Source of the DNA: Oxytricha trifallax
Taxonomy: Eukaryota > Ciliophora > Spirotrichea > Sporadotrichida > Oxytrichidae
Length of the DNA: 64,000 bases
Reading direction: 5' to 3'
Assembly: GCA_000711775.1 (NCBI GenBank)
Contig: ARYC01000108.1
Location: 1 to 64,000 of the forward strand
The first letter of the stretch is position 1. Each line of letters begins with the position of its first letter. A program made the position numbers and the translations under genes. The notes beneath the pieces are model-generated. The model had not been told where the DNA came from and did not search any database. It was given only the letters and a program-made list of their open reading frames with translations. Positions 48,341-61,271 of the stretch are shown here, one piece after another.

Positions 48341-48986
48341 TTTTTTATATTAAATCTCTTTTTTAATATTTCTTGTTTCAATTATCTTTAGTGGCTCATG
48401 GAATTTTATTATTTTTTTTTCGAAACATTTTAGCCCTTATTTATTTCATATTCATAAATTATTTTTATTATTAAAATACTGTATACTTTAATTTCTAAGA
48501 GTTTATTAATAATTCTCTATTAAAAATTATTATGGAACAATTAATAGTAACAACCTTGAAATAGTTCTATTTAATATCCACAAAATATGAAATCTCTTTA
48601 TTTTTAAACTGAATGTGATGACATAAAATAATTTAGAAATAGCATAATAAGGATTAATAAAAATTATTGTCTAAGGAAGAAAATAACTCGCAAATAAATA
48701 AAACTTTAGAGATTTGCATCGAACTTAATAAAGCATTAAGTAACGATAAAACTGGAATTATATATAGTATACCACTACTGTACAGAACTATAAGTCACAA
48801 AAAATTAAATCACTAATTCTAAAAAATCGTGTATCATCAATCAAAATTATCCACTCTATTATGCTTATGTCATAAAGATATTTAAATTTTAATAATCTTA
48901 AATTTAATTTTTAATAACACTTTTGATATCACATTTTTGATTTCTCTGATTAGTAAAACTTCCAATTTTTCAACAATATAATCCAT

Positions 48987-49472
48987 GGAGGGAAGTTTCT
49001 TGCACTTTTTTTATTTAATGTAAAATTTAATAAATTTAATATAAATCATAAAATTAAAATTTTTTATAGCTCACTAATATTAAGAGGATATTTATTCATC
49101 ATGTAAGTAGTTAAAAAAATATAGTCTAACTCTAAATAGATATTGAAAGAACATAATATATTGAATTACAATTTAAATAACAAATGGATACAATACTTGA
49201 AATTACTTTGAAAAATAAGAGTACAATATAATTGCTTAGATGCAAAAACCAACAAATATTAGATGAATTATGTCAGATATTAGAATCTAAAAAGATATAT
49301 TGACTAATTGATTAATAAATTAAGTATAATTAAATCAATAAAATCAGTTCGGAAGTTCCTTTATAATCTTAATAAAAATTATTTTTATAAAGAAAATTTT
49401 TTTATAAAAAAAGTGCAGGAAACTTCCCTAAATTTTTTTAAATCATAAACAGGTGCAGGAAACTTCCCCTCT
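48987..49472. mobile_element. Inverted-repeat element family D, copy 1
   Basis: Left end ggagggaagtttcttgcact. Right end contains two inverted copies of the motif (agtgcaggaaacttccct and ggtgcaggaaacttcccctc) separated by aaattttttt-aatcataaac. The same right-end arrangement occurs in the copy at 58184, which establishes a family. Interior carries a short ORF. Confidence 0.75.
49184..49303 (+). CDS. Short ORF inside family D element
   Basis: ATG 49184 reads MDTILEITLKNKSTIQLLRC and KNQQILDELCQILESKKIY before TGA 49301-49303. The frame is open upstream to about 49090 (HVSSQKNIVQLQIDIERTQY). Helical, hydrophilic, protein-like. It may be a captured MDS or the element's own remnant. The copy at 58184 does not keep the ORF, though both interiors have an aagaggata segment near the left end. 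Confidence 0.4.
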
Positions 49473-49859
49473 AAACTAAATTAGTAAATATGTAGAATTA
49501 AAATTATTAATTAGCATTTCTAAAATGAGTTAAATATACTTAACTTAGATTAATGCAACATCTTTAAATCTTAATTTATATCTTAAAATACTATTAATAC
49601 TTAAATAAATGCTTCATAAATGTATTCATTTGTCTATTTTCCTTCAAAACAGCTAAAATAATTCCAAAGATATTTCAATAAACATATCTATAAAAAAGTG
49701 TCTACAATTATATAAGTAAATATTTTCTATTTATAAAACTTCTATTTTTGAATAAATTAATTTTGACAATAGCAATTATAAAGAAGCCTACAGAAACTTT
49801 TACAATTATATAATTAATTATTTTCATATTTTATAGTCTTTTTTGTCGTTAATTACTTC

Positions 49860-49965
49860 TATGATGAAGTAATGTCCTACCCAAAAATGCAATGTGAGTT
49901 TGATTATGTTAGACTTTTTCGTTAATTAATTCATTTATATTAGCTGTAAATCATAAGCAAATAAA
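49860..49965 (+). CDS. Isolated coding block, unknown gene
   Basis: Reads YDEVMSYPKMQCEFDYVRLF, then RQLIHLYQLQ, in a locally GC-richer patch. No ends recognised. A second weak candidate start lies at 50117 (MENMDLIVNQIYIK). Confidence 0.4.
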
Positions 49966-52200
49966 CAATTAATTAAATATATTTTAATAATATATATAAT
50001 ATTATCTAGCTATATTTTATATAAATTCTAAAAAATATTCATATGATATAAGGTTTTCCTATAAAAATAAATTAATAAATTATATTAATTACAATGATAT
50101 TCAAATATTTAGGATGGAGAACATGGATTTAATTGTGAACCAAATATATATAAAAATTACATTTTTGATATAAAAATGGAAAGCTAAAAAGAAAATAAAT
50201 TTTTAAAGGAATTATATTTTCTTTATTATATCTAAATTCTATGAATAAACATAATATAATTAAAATATATTTTTTAAAAAATTCTATTATTATATTTTCA
50301 ACTAAAGTCCCCATTTAATATATTTTTAATCTATAATATTATTTTATATTTATGAGTTAATTACCTATATAATAAAATAATTTTGTTTGAATTAATTTTA
50401 TTTTAATGGTTATATATTTATAATATATTATCAAGTAATTATGAATAAGTATTAGGAGACCAAATAGAAGAGAAAACTATCTTCATTTTTTAAAAAATAA
50501 ATATTAATAAATTTTAAACAAAAAATTAAAGAATTAAAACAAAATTGATTTAAAACTAAAATGTCAAATAAAAAATTCAAGTTTAGTTAATATAATATAT
50601 AAATTATGCAATAATTTTGATTTAATATAATTTGAAGATTTCATTATATATAAATATTTCGAAAATCTAAAGTACCAGCATATAATCTAAATTATTTATT
50701 TTTTTATGATGAAATTTCCCAATGTTATCATAAAATAAATTGCTTATAATTGTAAAATATTATACTATTTTACTAATTCATAATTAATTGACTGCAATTA
50801 ATAAAAAAAAATAAATCTCTTATAAGAATAATTTCAAATTTAATATTTTTTCAATATGCCACAACACTGTACATTTATTAAATTTGATAAAAAAATAAAT
50901 GCAATTTTTAAAAATAAATTTCTCATAATGATTTTTTAATATTTTACAGTTGTATATAATATTATAGAAAGATTCTAATTGTTAAAGAATATATAACATT
51001 TAAATATTTTTGATAAATTAAAATAATAAAATAGAAATAAATTTTTAGTTATAAAATATAATAAAGAAATCAATTTGATATTTATATTTATACTTTTGAT
51101 TATTAGCCCTAATTGTCATTGAGTCATTTTGATATATTCGTTTTTATTTAATATATATGAGGCTTTGCTTTTTTTAAATATTTTTTAATAATTAAACTTA
51201 ATCCCTTATTAACGATGCAGCTTTTCTTAATAAATCATAATTAGATCACTTAAACCTTGTTTAAATCACACTAATTGCATATTTTAATATTGAAAATTAT
51301 AAATTTCTTTCAATAATTTAGAGGAATCTCTTTGATTTATTGTGTAATCTTAATGAAAATTTTTTCTGTAATTGAAGATTTCCTTCGAGTTTTATTATAA
51401 ATCTTACAATAATACTTTAGTAATAAAGAAATAGAATATAAGATATAATATTAAAGCAATATAAGAAAAATAAATTTGATAAATATCAAAAATTTATAAC
51501 TAAAGTTAGCAAGGATAAGATCATTATTTAAATTAGAAATAACAAAGTTCGAATATCAATAGAAGCTAGTAATTTTAAGAATATTAACCCATTGGAAATT
51601 TTGTTTTATTACTTTATGCATTTACACTTAATTTTTGCCATAATTGTTAATCTTAAGATATATTTCCTTTTAACATTATTTTCTATTTTATCTGATTAAA
51701 GTATTTAATAATTAGTATTTCTAAAAATAAATATTTAATATGATATTAAAATTAAAAATGAAAGGTTACCAAATTAATATTTATTTATTGCATAATATTT
51801 AATAACTTTAAAACTAAATTATAATATTTATAACTCATTGAAATAATCTTATATCATAAAATCATATTCAGGTAATATATTACTAATTTATATTTTCATC
51901 AAGTCTTATAGCCTCATATTATGTTTTTCTTAAATTTATTTAAAATATGTTTACTTATTAATATAATATTTTTTAAATTAATTTCCATAAATATTAATAC
52001 TTACTATCTTTTATTATTTAGTTTTCGCTTTTCCTTAAAAAATATATTATAATAATGTTAAAACGAAGACAGAATATTTAAATTATCATAATTAAAATTA
52101 ATTCTTTTTAATAATTATTTTTAATAGTTATTTAAATTCAATTATTATATTCATATATTTATTGTTGATAATAATGCTTTAATTTAAAATTATAATTTAA
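49966..52200. other. AT-rich stretch
   Basis: An open frame of about 175 codons from 51316 to 51840 is probably fortuitous (see rejected). Nothing else. Confidence 0.35.
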
Positions 52201-52420
52201 TATGAGGATTCTATTTATATATCTTCCAATGAGGTAGATAATTTAAATTCTTTGATAGCTTTTAGGGATTAAGTAAATGTTTAATATGAAAAATAGCCTT
52301 TGCATAGAAATTAGAAATCATCACAAATCAAATCAGATTTCAAGACTTTCAATAAAAATCTTGCGTAGATCCTCAATATGTAAACTGCAGGTCCTTAATA
52401 ATAAAAATTAACTTTATAGT
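52201..52420 (+). CDS. Isolated coding block, unknown gene
   Basis: Reads YEDSIYISSNEVDNLNSLIA, FRDQVNVQYEKQPLHRNQKS, SQIKSDFKTFNKNLAQILNM and QTAGPQQQK. Hydrophilic, Ser/Asn/Gln-rich, uses TAA/TAG as Gln, and stands out from the flanks. Neither a start nor a stop is nearby, so this is probably an internal MDS. Confidence 0.55.
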
Positions 52421-53640
52421 TTATTTAAATTATGTGTTGATTAATGTGTTATAGGCCACTTTAACCTCTCTTAGCTAAATCATTACATTTTATTAAAATA
52501 AATATCTATATATAATTTTTTAATAAAAATTCTAATTAAATTAATAATTTTATTGAAATAATTAAAATATTTTATATTTACAATTATATTTAAGCTATTA
52601 TAAGCATATTTGGATTATAATATTATATATAAATATATTTAAATATTTTCTATTGTCTTAATTTAGGAAGATTTTAATTTTTTAATTAATAAAACAAATT
52701 ATAAAAATATTCTAACAGTCAGATAAAGAATGTATAAATTTGTATAGATTTGTGGTTATATATTTCACTAAATTAATTGAAGTTAAGGAAAAAGTAAAAT
52801 TTTCTCTTATAGAAGCTTAAAATATTCATTTATTAGTTACCCTCAATGAGATTCGAAATTTTTAGCTTAGAGGCAATTAAATATGTTATCAAATTAAACA
52901 TATAAATATTCTAAATTTTAATTTTTCATAACACATTAAAAAATTAAATATATTTATAGCTTATGCATTTAATTAAAAATTGAAATATTTATATAATTAA
53001 TAAGTTCTAAATTTTTTCCATATTTTTATTTTTTAAGAAATAAACTTAAAAAAAGTAGGTTTTGAGTTTAAAATGTTAAAATATATGATAATATATTATT
53101 TTTTTAAACTTTTCTCAAGAATGTGAACAGATAATTAAGAATACTATCTTGCAACTTGGTAATACAAACATAAAAGTTATTAAAATTTATATTTAAAGTG
53201 TATTTAATAAAAATTATTTTTATATAAACTAGGTAAATTATTTTTATGAAGTTAATATTGTTTCTTTTAATCTGTTAAGAGAATTTGGTCCTTGGTAAAC
53301 CTAAAGTAAATATAAAAAATAATAATCAATTATCATAATTAAAATAAATTTCAATTAAATTATAATATATTTAAAAAATTATAATATATTTATAATTTAA
53401 GTATAAAATTATTTATTTAATAAATATATAATTTTAAAAATTAGTGCCCTAACAATTGAAAAATAATTTATGTTTAATATAGTAGTATAAAGAATTTATT
53501 GAATTATATTTCTAAAATATTACTTAACATCACATATTTTTAATTATAAATTATCAAAATAAAGGGATGAATAATACAGTTTAATAATTTCGCCGGGTGT
53601 GTGTGAATTATTATGATTATTTAAAAGTATTATGAAAATT
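52421..53640. other. AT-rich stretch
   Basis: Nothing recognisable. Confidence 0.35.
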
Positions 53641-53911
53641 ATTGGGTCTAAAACCAGGCAGATAGGTACAATCAGATAAAATAATACTTTTATTTTCTAT
53701 AGATTCAGCTCAATCTATTCAAGGGAGTTTGTGACTTACTTAGAACAATTAAATTTTAAAATATAAATTATTTAAATTAAGAGAAAAAGCAAAATCCATA
53801 TCCAAACTTGATGTCAAAGTCTAGAATTATTAGACTTATGGCTCATTATATAAAAACATCATAAATGAAACTCATTCAAAAAGGTTTGTGTTAAAAATTG
53901 AGAACATATGA
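53641..53911 (+). CDS. Coding blocks ending in TGA, unknown gene
   Basis: The first part reads IGSKTRQIGTIRQNNTFIFY and RFSSIYSREFVTYLEQLNFK. The frame shifts near 53780-53800. The second part reads REKAKSISKLDVKVQNYQTY, GSLYKNIINETHSKRFVLKI and ENI, then TGA 53909-53911. The short AT-rich stretch between them (about 53755-53775) may be an IES. Function unknown; likely a 3' end. Confidence 0.5.
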
Positions 53912-54565
53912 TTTGTGATGTATATACCTTTTATGGTAAGTCATATGTAATCTTATCGCTTTATTACAAAGAATATTTAATTGATATATAATTTTCTAAA
54001 AAAATAATTACTGTATAATGATATACGCATCTATGTCATAAATATTTAGTTTTTAAAAATATTAGAGTTTGTACCAAGAATTATAATACTTTTATGCAAA
54101 ATATACATATTTTACGTGGTAAAAAAAAACAAAACATAACTTTATTAGAAATTAACAATATTTTAGCAGAAACCTTTCTACCATATTAATGAAGAAATAA
54201 GTTGAACCAAGAGTAACCATTTTAATAATAATAATAATTTATTAAAGATGCATTTCATAATAGGATAACAATGATATTTATTAAAAATAGTGAAAAACAG
54301 ATAATAAATTTTATTAATTTTATTTAAAATAAATTTAATCAAATTTGTCGATGTCAAAATATAAAGTAAATAATATGTTCTTGAAATAGTATTTGTATAA
54401 GAAATTTTTTTATAATCATTTTATTATAAATGAAAAAAATATTAATTAAATTTTATTAGTTAAATTTTATGAATTATTTTATATTTTATTATTTTTAGTA
54501 TCTGGCAATTTTACATATATTATTTTACGAAAGTTATTAGGAAATAAATATTAAGGAAATATAAT
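53912..54565. other. AT-rich spacer
   Basis: Nothing recognisable. Confidence 0.35.
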
Positions 54566-54845
54566 TTAAAGGTTATTCCTCCCGGTTTCCTCCCGAAGCA
54601 TCAGATGTCTTCACCGCCAAACTCGCATCGCTTTTTCGAAATACGCACTATAAATAATTAAGCAAGGTGATACGCTGTAATTTTATATAATTCCAGCTCC
54701 AATTTAGTATCCTGTGCTTGTATAGACACAACAGAAACCTAGGATGTTCCGAGCTATTAGCTTAACAGTTACAAATTTTAATGATCCCTTGCTTTATAAT
54801 CTTACCTTATCAAAATTAGTCAATCGGCCAATCGTCTGAAGTGTA
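54566..54845 (+). pseudogene. Copy 2 of a paralogous domain, frame-shifted
   Basis: Reads SRFPPEASDVFTAKLASLF, then in another frame TALQIIKQGDTLQFYIIPAP, QYPVLVQTQQKPRMFRAISL and NFNDPLLYNLTLSKLVNRPI before TGA. It matches the domain at 33253 in order and spacing (PE.S....AKL..., GD..QF..I.AP). The frame change near 54640 is an indel or an undetected IES. Among the least AT-rich DNA in the right half. Confidence 0.5.
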
Positions 54846-55764
54846 AGTTCATCACATATATTATAATAGGAAATAACAATTTAATCATATATTGGCAATT
54901 ATATTATTATCATATTATTTTATTTATAATTTTATTATAATTGTATTCGAACTGAGTGAATTCATTATGATTTTTATAATCCATATTAAAAATTGATGCT
55001 TGAATATCTATTGAGGGAATTTTATCTAAAATAATAAATAACTTAATTTAATTATTTCTATTATAATTATAAATTCAATTTTTATGCTTAAAAGTTTATT
55101 GTTTAAACTATTGAAAAACTTCAATTAATTATCAAATATTATGCCATTTAAAGATACTATAAATTAAGACAAATATTAAAAAAATATAAAAATTAACATA
55201 ATAAATCAATATTTTTTTACAATACGTTTATTAATTTTAATTAAAATAGCAATTTAAAAAATAGAAACAATTAATAATTATATATTTAACTGTATTTATA
55301 ATTAATAAAAATGCAAAAAAATAATTAAATTTAGGAGAATTTCTTATAAATTATATTAATAAAATTAGGAAGCATTTTACTTTCACAAATATTATAATGT
55401 AGTCTAAGAGATTATATAAAATATAAATTAATAATTGTTTAATTAATTAAATAAAATAATATTTTATAAAAATCATAAAATTTAATTAAATAATATGTTC
55501 ACATCTTTACAAAATTTTTAAGAAGGCTAAATGTTTTATGGATAGTTAAAAAATAAATATAAAATGATATATTTATTTTATCTTAAATATAATTATGAAA
55601 AGACACTGAGAGATATTATGATTGACAAAAATTACCACTAAAATAATTCTTTTACCGAATAAAATAATATTATCAATAAAAATATCAAATTTATGACTTT
55701 GAAAATAACAAATATTATATTATTGTGTAAAAAATTGTATAATTTGTTTAATATAAATATTTTT
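54846..55764. other. AT-rich spacer
   Basis: Nothing recognisable. Confidence 0.35.
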
Positions 55765-56437
55765 GGAGGGGGGGGCCTAAGTCGGTGGCAACATTAATTT
55801 TTCAAAATTCACCAAAATCCTAAGTCGGTGGCATAATAAAAATTTTTTCTTTTTCCAATTGGGAATCAATAAGTACCTCAATATATATGAAAGTTTTATC
55901 ACAGAAAGTTAATCAATCTCCATCATAACTACTTAGACATTTGACGGACACAGTTTATCATATATAATATTTAGAATTCATAAATAATTTGTATCCCTTT
56001 ATATAATAATTTTGAATAAAAATATAACTATATAAATATCAATGAAATATTTTCATTGAGAAAAATAATGATATTTTGAAAAAATTAAAATGGAAGTATG
56101 TTTACACTAATTGTTAATGTGAAAATATTTCATTGATATTTATATAGTTATATTTTTATTCAAAATTATTATATAAAGGGATACAAATTATTTATGAATT
56201 CTAAATATTATATATGATAAACTGTGTCCGTCAAATGTCTAAGTTGTTATGATGGAGATTGATTAACTTTCTGTGATAAAATTTTCATATATATTGAGGT
56301 ACTTATTGATTCCCAATTGGAAATAGAAAAAATTTTTATTATGCCACCGACTTAGGATTTTGGTGAATTTTGAAAAATTAATGTTGCCACTGACTTAGGT
56401 TTTCGAAAAATTTCTGCCACCGACTTAGACCCTCCCC
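55765..56437. mobile_element. Foldback element family C (673 bp)
   Basis: Arms of about 290-315 bp (55765-56055 and 56122-56437) match nearly perfectly. Ends are ggaggggggggcctaagtc and its complement. The motif cctaagtcggtggca is repeated twice in the left arm and three times in the right, so the right arm has an extra unit. It directly abuts the family A copy at 56443, whose outer left end is missing. Confidence 0.88.
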
Positions 56438-56442
56438 ATATT

Positions 56443-56825
56443 ATTAATTTAATTATTACTATAACTCAAAACAGTGGCAGTTTAATTGGCCAATTCAAAC
56501 GATCTTGAGCTTGTTTGATAGAGAATTTAAAGTTAGCTGTACTTTATTATTGGCGGTACTATTTTATCACATCCCTGGAGCGAGATAACTCGACTTTAAT
56601 TTGAGGGTATAATTTAATGAATTTAGACGTGTTTAATTAAAGTAAAATTATTTCGCGCCAAGGATGCGATAAAATAGTACCGCCAATAAAAAAGTCCAGC
56701 TAATTATGAAATCTCTATCAAACAAACTCAAGATCGTTTAAATTAGCCAATTAAACTGCTACTGTTTTTAATTATAGTATTTAAATTAATAATTAATTTT
56801 CCAAATTCAAATGTATTTCTACAAT
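56443..56825. mobile_element. Foldback element family A, copy 4 (left end truncated)
   Basis: Contains gtggcagtttaattggccaa, cattattggcggtactatttt, loop ggtataatttaatgaattta and the right end ccaaattcaaatgtatttctacaat. It belongs with copy 3. Arms have diverged (for example cgagataactcgac against the complement of gtaaaattatttcgcg), and the outer ~30 bp on the left are replaced by the end of family C. Confidence 0.82.
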
Positions 56826-56895
56826 AATGTTTATTTTATATTCTATAATTTAATTCTGATTAAACCTTAAGAATTTAAGATTGATTAAAATATAT

Positions 56896-56899
<4 letters not shown>

Positions 56900-56926
<27 letters not shown>

Positions 56927-56927
56927 T
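56900..56927. repeat. (AT)n microsatellite
   Basis: Uninterrupted alternating at tract. Confidence 0.9.
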
Positions 56928-58032
56928 TAGGTTTAATTTAAAAAACTTAGTATTAATCACAATTAAAAATATAATTTCACAAGATCTTATTCCCTCCTAC
57001 ATCAAGAAGACAAACCAGAAAAAAAATTGTTGCACTTTCATTTACAAACTAAAGAAATTTTTAAAATAATTATTTAACAAGTTTATTAACATGTGAAAAA
57101 GTCTTGGTCTAGAGGCTATAATTTTCTTAAACAATTCCACATATTTATAGAGTTTTTAGGAGAATGCAAATACTTTGAATATTGAGCAAGAGAATATAAA
57201 AATTCAATTAATAAACAAGGGGTTCAATGTACTTCATAATAGTTTAGCAATTTTTTAAATCAATCGAAGAATGAGTTATGATGAAGGGAAATTTAAGATC
57301 AATCATATGTTATAAATATTTCATTATTATAAATAAATTAGATTTATTCGTATAAAATTTTTTTGTACATTTCTTACAATTTTTGCATTTATATTATTTA
57401 ATTAATATCGTTTTATATTAAATCTATGAAACTATATAATTTTTATCTAGATTTAAAATTTTGAAACTAATTTTATATTATTTAAATTATCAATATATTT
57501 AATGATTAATTATTTATTTTATAAAACAAGCATAGCTCATTCCCAAGGCACTAAATATATTATTTATTCTTAAATGTTAAGTTTAACTCTTAAATATATT
57601 TTTTTTAATATTGCAATTATGTAATTCTCTATTAATAAATAATAATTAATTATTATTTAAAAATATATATTTATATTATAAAATCATTTAATTTTATTTT
57701 TAATAGAGAATGCTTTTGCTATGAGATGGATAGATATCTAATTTAATTTACTTAAAATATATCAAATCATTTAAAAAAAAAGGGAATTTGTTTTCGAATA
57801 TTAGAAAAATATTGACTTTGAAAGTTATTATGGAAAGTATAAGGACTATATAAAGAATTTTTTGAATCTAAATTTTATTAGGTAATTTTACAGATATAAT
57901 CTTGTAATCTAGAATTAACTCATCATTATTTTTCTTTAGTTCATATGTCTCTTATTATTTTCTAAGAGAACTTCACTATCACTGAAGAAAATACTTTGAT
58001 TGTAAAATTAATTTCCATAAATAATATATATT
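56928..58032. other. AT-rich spacer
   Basis: Nothing recognisable. Confidence 0.35.
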
Positions 58033-58965
58033 GGGCGGGGGAAATTTCCTGCCCCAAAACATTTTCTCGTCCCCTAAGGAAGTTTCCTGCCCCCATCATT
58101 AGATTTTTAATTGTTTGGCAAAAAAATATTAAAATATAAAAATTTTATTTTACATTTTATTAACCATTTACTATAAAACTTTTGGAGGGGAAAGTTTCCT
58201 GCACTTTTTTATAGTATATAATTTTATAAATATATATATAAAAATTTCTAATAAAATTATTTATTTACAAGAAAATTCTTGAAGAGGATAGTGTACCTAT
58301 ATTATTAGCTCTTATATAATTAAGAGTTAATTGATATTTAATAATTTAATCTTAACTAAATTATGATAAAAATTAGCTAATAATACAATAAAATTGTGTT
58401 ATATACTATCAAAAATAAGCATTATTAAATTTTGGTATATTTTATAACTAATATTAAAAACCAAATTATGATAAGAGATTATAAGAGTCTGTGTTACAAA
58501 GCATTTTAAATAGTCAGGAATAAATATTTTAAAACAAAAAAAGTTTTAATATACATTAAAAAAAATTTAGTGTAGAATACTTCCCTTAAATTTTTTTTTA
58601 TCATAAACCAATGCAGAAAACTTACCCCCCCAAATTTTAATGATATGTAAATAAACAAAGTTGATTATTAATTTTATCAAATTATAAATTAAAAAAAATG
58701 CTAAGAAATTGTTTATTATTAAAAATTAATGTTATTTACATTAGAATTTTAATTCTTTATCAATAAAGATAAGATATTTTATTATAGGTTATAAATTATT
58801 AAATCATTATTGATGATAAAGATCTTGAGATGTAAATAAGAATTATATATTTTTTATGTATGGGAAAGAATTCTTCCGAAGGGGACAGGAAACTATATTT
58901 TTGAGGGAGGGAACTTCCCCCCTTGATGCATCTAAATTTTGGAGCTGGAAACTTTCCCCTCTCCT
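58033..58965. mobile_element. Nested family D cluster, outer repeats
   Basis: Outer left repeats (58033-58095: gcgggggaaatttcctgcccc and aaggaagtttcctgccccc) and outer right repeats (58878-58965: aaggggacaggaaac, gagggagggaacttcccccc, gctggaaactttcccctct) are inverted relative to each other and surround a complete copy at 58184-58632. This looks like insertion of one family D element into another, or one element with multiple terminal motifs. Confidence 0.6.
58184..58632. mobile_element. Inverted-repeat element family D, copy 2
   Basis: Left end ggaggggaaagtttcctgca; right end with the double motif (agtgtagaatacttccctta ... atcataaaccaatgcagaaaac). The arrangement equals copy 1 at 48987. No ORF kept. 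Confidence 0.75.
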
Positions 58966-60844
58966 ATATTTAATATTTTATGACAATAATATTTATAATT
59001 TTATTAATAATAAAATAATGAATTTAATAAATGAAAGAATTGTTTGATATTTTTAAAGTAATAATTTAATATAATAATATGCTTGAAAGGTATATTTAAT
59101 AAATATTTAAATTTTAAAAAATCTATTATTAATTAAAGTAAAAAATAGTCGATTTTAATTTTTAAATGCATTATTATTAAAGAAAATTTAAAAAAATATA
59201 AAATCCTGAACTTTAAATAGTAAGTATATAAAAGCAAGTATATCTAATGATTAGAAAAATTGAATTGTTAGAAAATATTTCTTATTATATTATAATATAT
59301 TTATTTATGAAAAATTTTCAAATGGTAGTTTTTATTTTATGTTAAATCAACATTATTTTATAAATTTACTTATTTTTAATTTCATTATATTTATAGATTT
59401 CTTGAAATAGAAAAAATAATTAAGATACTTAATTAGTTCAAGAGAAAAATTTCACTTTGATTTTAAGAACAAAATCCCTTTAAGTTGCTACTAATTTATA
59501 AATGTTTTTCCTAATGTAATATGAATTTGAGGTTTTTATTATCAAATCAATATTTTATTTTAATCAGAACATTAAAATAGTATTTTATCTATTTATTAAA
59601 TTTAATGAGCTACATTATTAATAAACTAAATCAATCAAATTAAGATAATTATAACAATAATATTTTTGTTTTTCTGCTTAATTTATTTAATATTAGTAAT
59701 ATAATAAATTTAATATATTAATTACATGTTTCATGAACACTCTTCATATATATATATGTAGTCTCAATTGAATACAATTCACTTCTCTCAATTTAGTAGA
59801 ATTTTTTTATATTAATGAGAATCTACTAATTCACATCATGTTAATGTTAAATAATATTTATATGCAAATCTATTTTAAATGTAATAGATGTAAACTTTAG
59901 ACATGGTATTGATATTGATTGTTCTAAAAAATACTAATTAAAAAAATTAAAGTTTATAATAGTAAAAGTTTATTTATGCAAATATATATTGAAATTAAAA
60001 TTAAAAGATTTAATTTTAACTCATTATTTATGTTTTCCCTATTTAAATAAAAAAATTACAAACTTCTGAATTGTTTTTATTCTAGTTTTTACTAATATTC
60101 ATAATTTGCTGAAATATTTTATCATAGATTTTTTAATAGTTCTTTTAGTTAATAAAATCTATTTTAAATGCTTAAAATTCTCTATAATAAGATATTTTAA
60201 GTATTATTTTCAAGATATTTCTTTGTTTCAGGGAATTTGACTTCCTCTTTTTTACAAAAAAAAAATAAAATATTAAAATAATGTTGTTTAATAATTTTAA
60301 TTAAAATGGTATTTTAAATTTTCACATTTAATAAAATTAGAAATATTCAATTTTATTTCATTTAGAATTGCATTTTAAATTCAAAATATATTATATAAAA
60401 ATAATAATTAAAAAAATTAATAATATAATACCTATATTATTATTTATATAATATAATCATCTGATACTCTTAAAAAAATCTAGATAGAGCAATTTATCTA
60501 AAAATCAAACGAATGATGATTAATTTAGTTTCATGGCTTTTGCAGAATTCTTTCATTTTAACTACTTAGTATCACTATTTATAAATGGTATTAGTATTTA
60601 TTATTTTTATAAATGGTATTAGTATTTATTATACCATTATCTTCTCTTTATAATGCCTTTTTTATTGACAATTTCAACAAAGATTCAATTAAAGTTTTCA
60701 GTAAAAAATTATCTTAAATGTTCCCTCTTGTCTGAAATTTTTATCTGAAAAATAGTGAGTTAAAAATTAAATATCTTTATGAATTAAATAATTAAAATAT
60801 AAAAAATTTTGCAATTTACTTTCTAGATAAATCTAAATGTACTA
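58966..60844. other. AT-rich spacer
   Basis: Only a 28-bp tandem duplication at 60578-60631. Confidence 0.35.
60578..60631. repeat. 28-bp tandem duplication
   Basis: tttataaatggtattagtat and following bases occur twice at a 28-bp period. Confidence 0.85.
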
Positions 60845-61000
60845 TTTATTCGATAGAAAATTTAAACTCAGCTGGATTTTTCTATTAGCGGAACTATTTT
60901 ATCTACTCACCAAAGATAGATAAATTGACTTTAATATTTACATAAATATCAAATTAAAAAACCACCCAAAATTATAAAACTAATATCTCGTTTCAGGAAT
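60845..61000. mobile_element. Foldback element family A, decayed fragment
   Basis: Keeps ttcgatagaaaatttaaact, cagctggatttttctattagcgga and a loop like that of copies 1 and 2. The second arm is barely detectable. Confidence 0.6.
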
Positions 61001-61271
61001 TATATTATATTAGACCTCGAATAAGTTTAAATCCCTGTCAACATAGGTTTCAAGAAAATTAAATATTAGAAATTAAAAAATATGATATATTAATTTAATT
61101 TAAATTATATACAGATCAATTGTATTTTAGTAATGATATCATTTATATTTTTTAATTAAAGTAATTTAGTTTGTTTTATTAAATATATATTATTTTTATA
61201 GAAAATATACTTTTATTTCAAATAATATTTTATGGATTCAGCCTTGCAGACACCAATAAAACAATAGGCTT

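Noticed and set aside
51316..51840. Open frame of about 175 codons on the + strand
   Set aside because: With TGA as the only stop and about 80% A+T, frames of this length are expected by chance. Composition is low-complexity (Ile, Leu, Phe, Gln, Asn) apart from a short middle part, and there is no start or neighbouring block.
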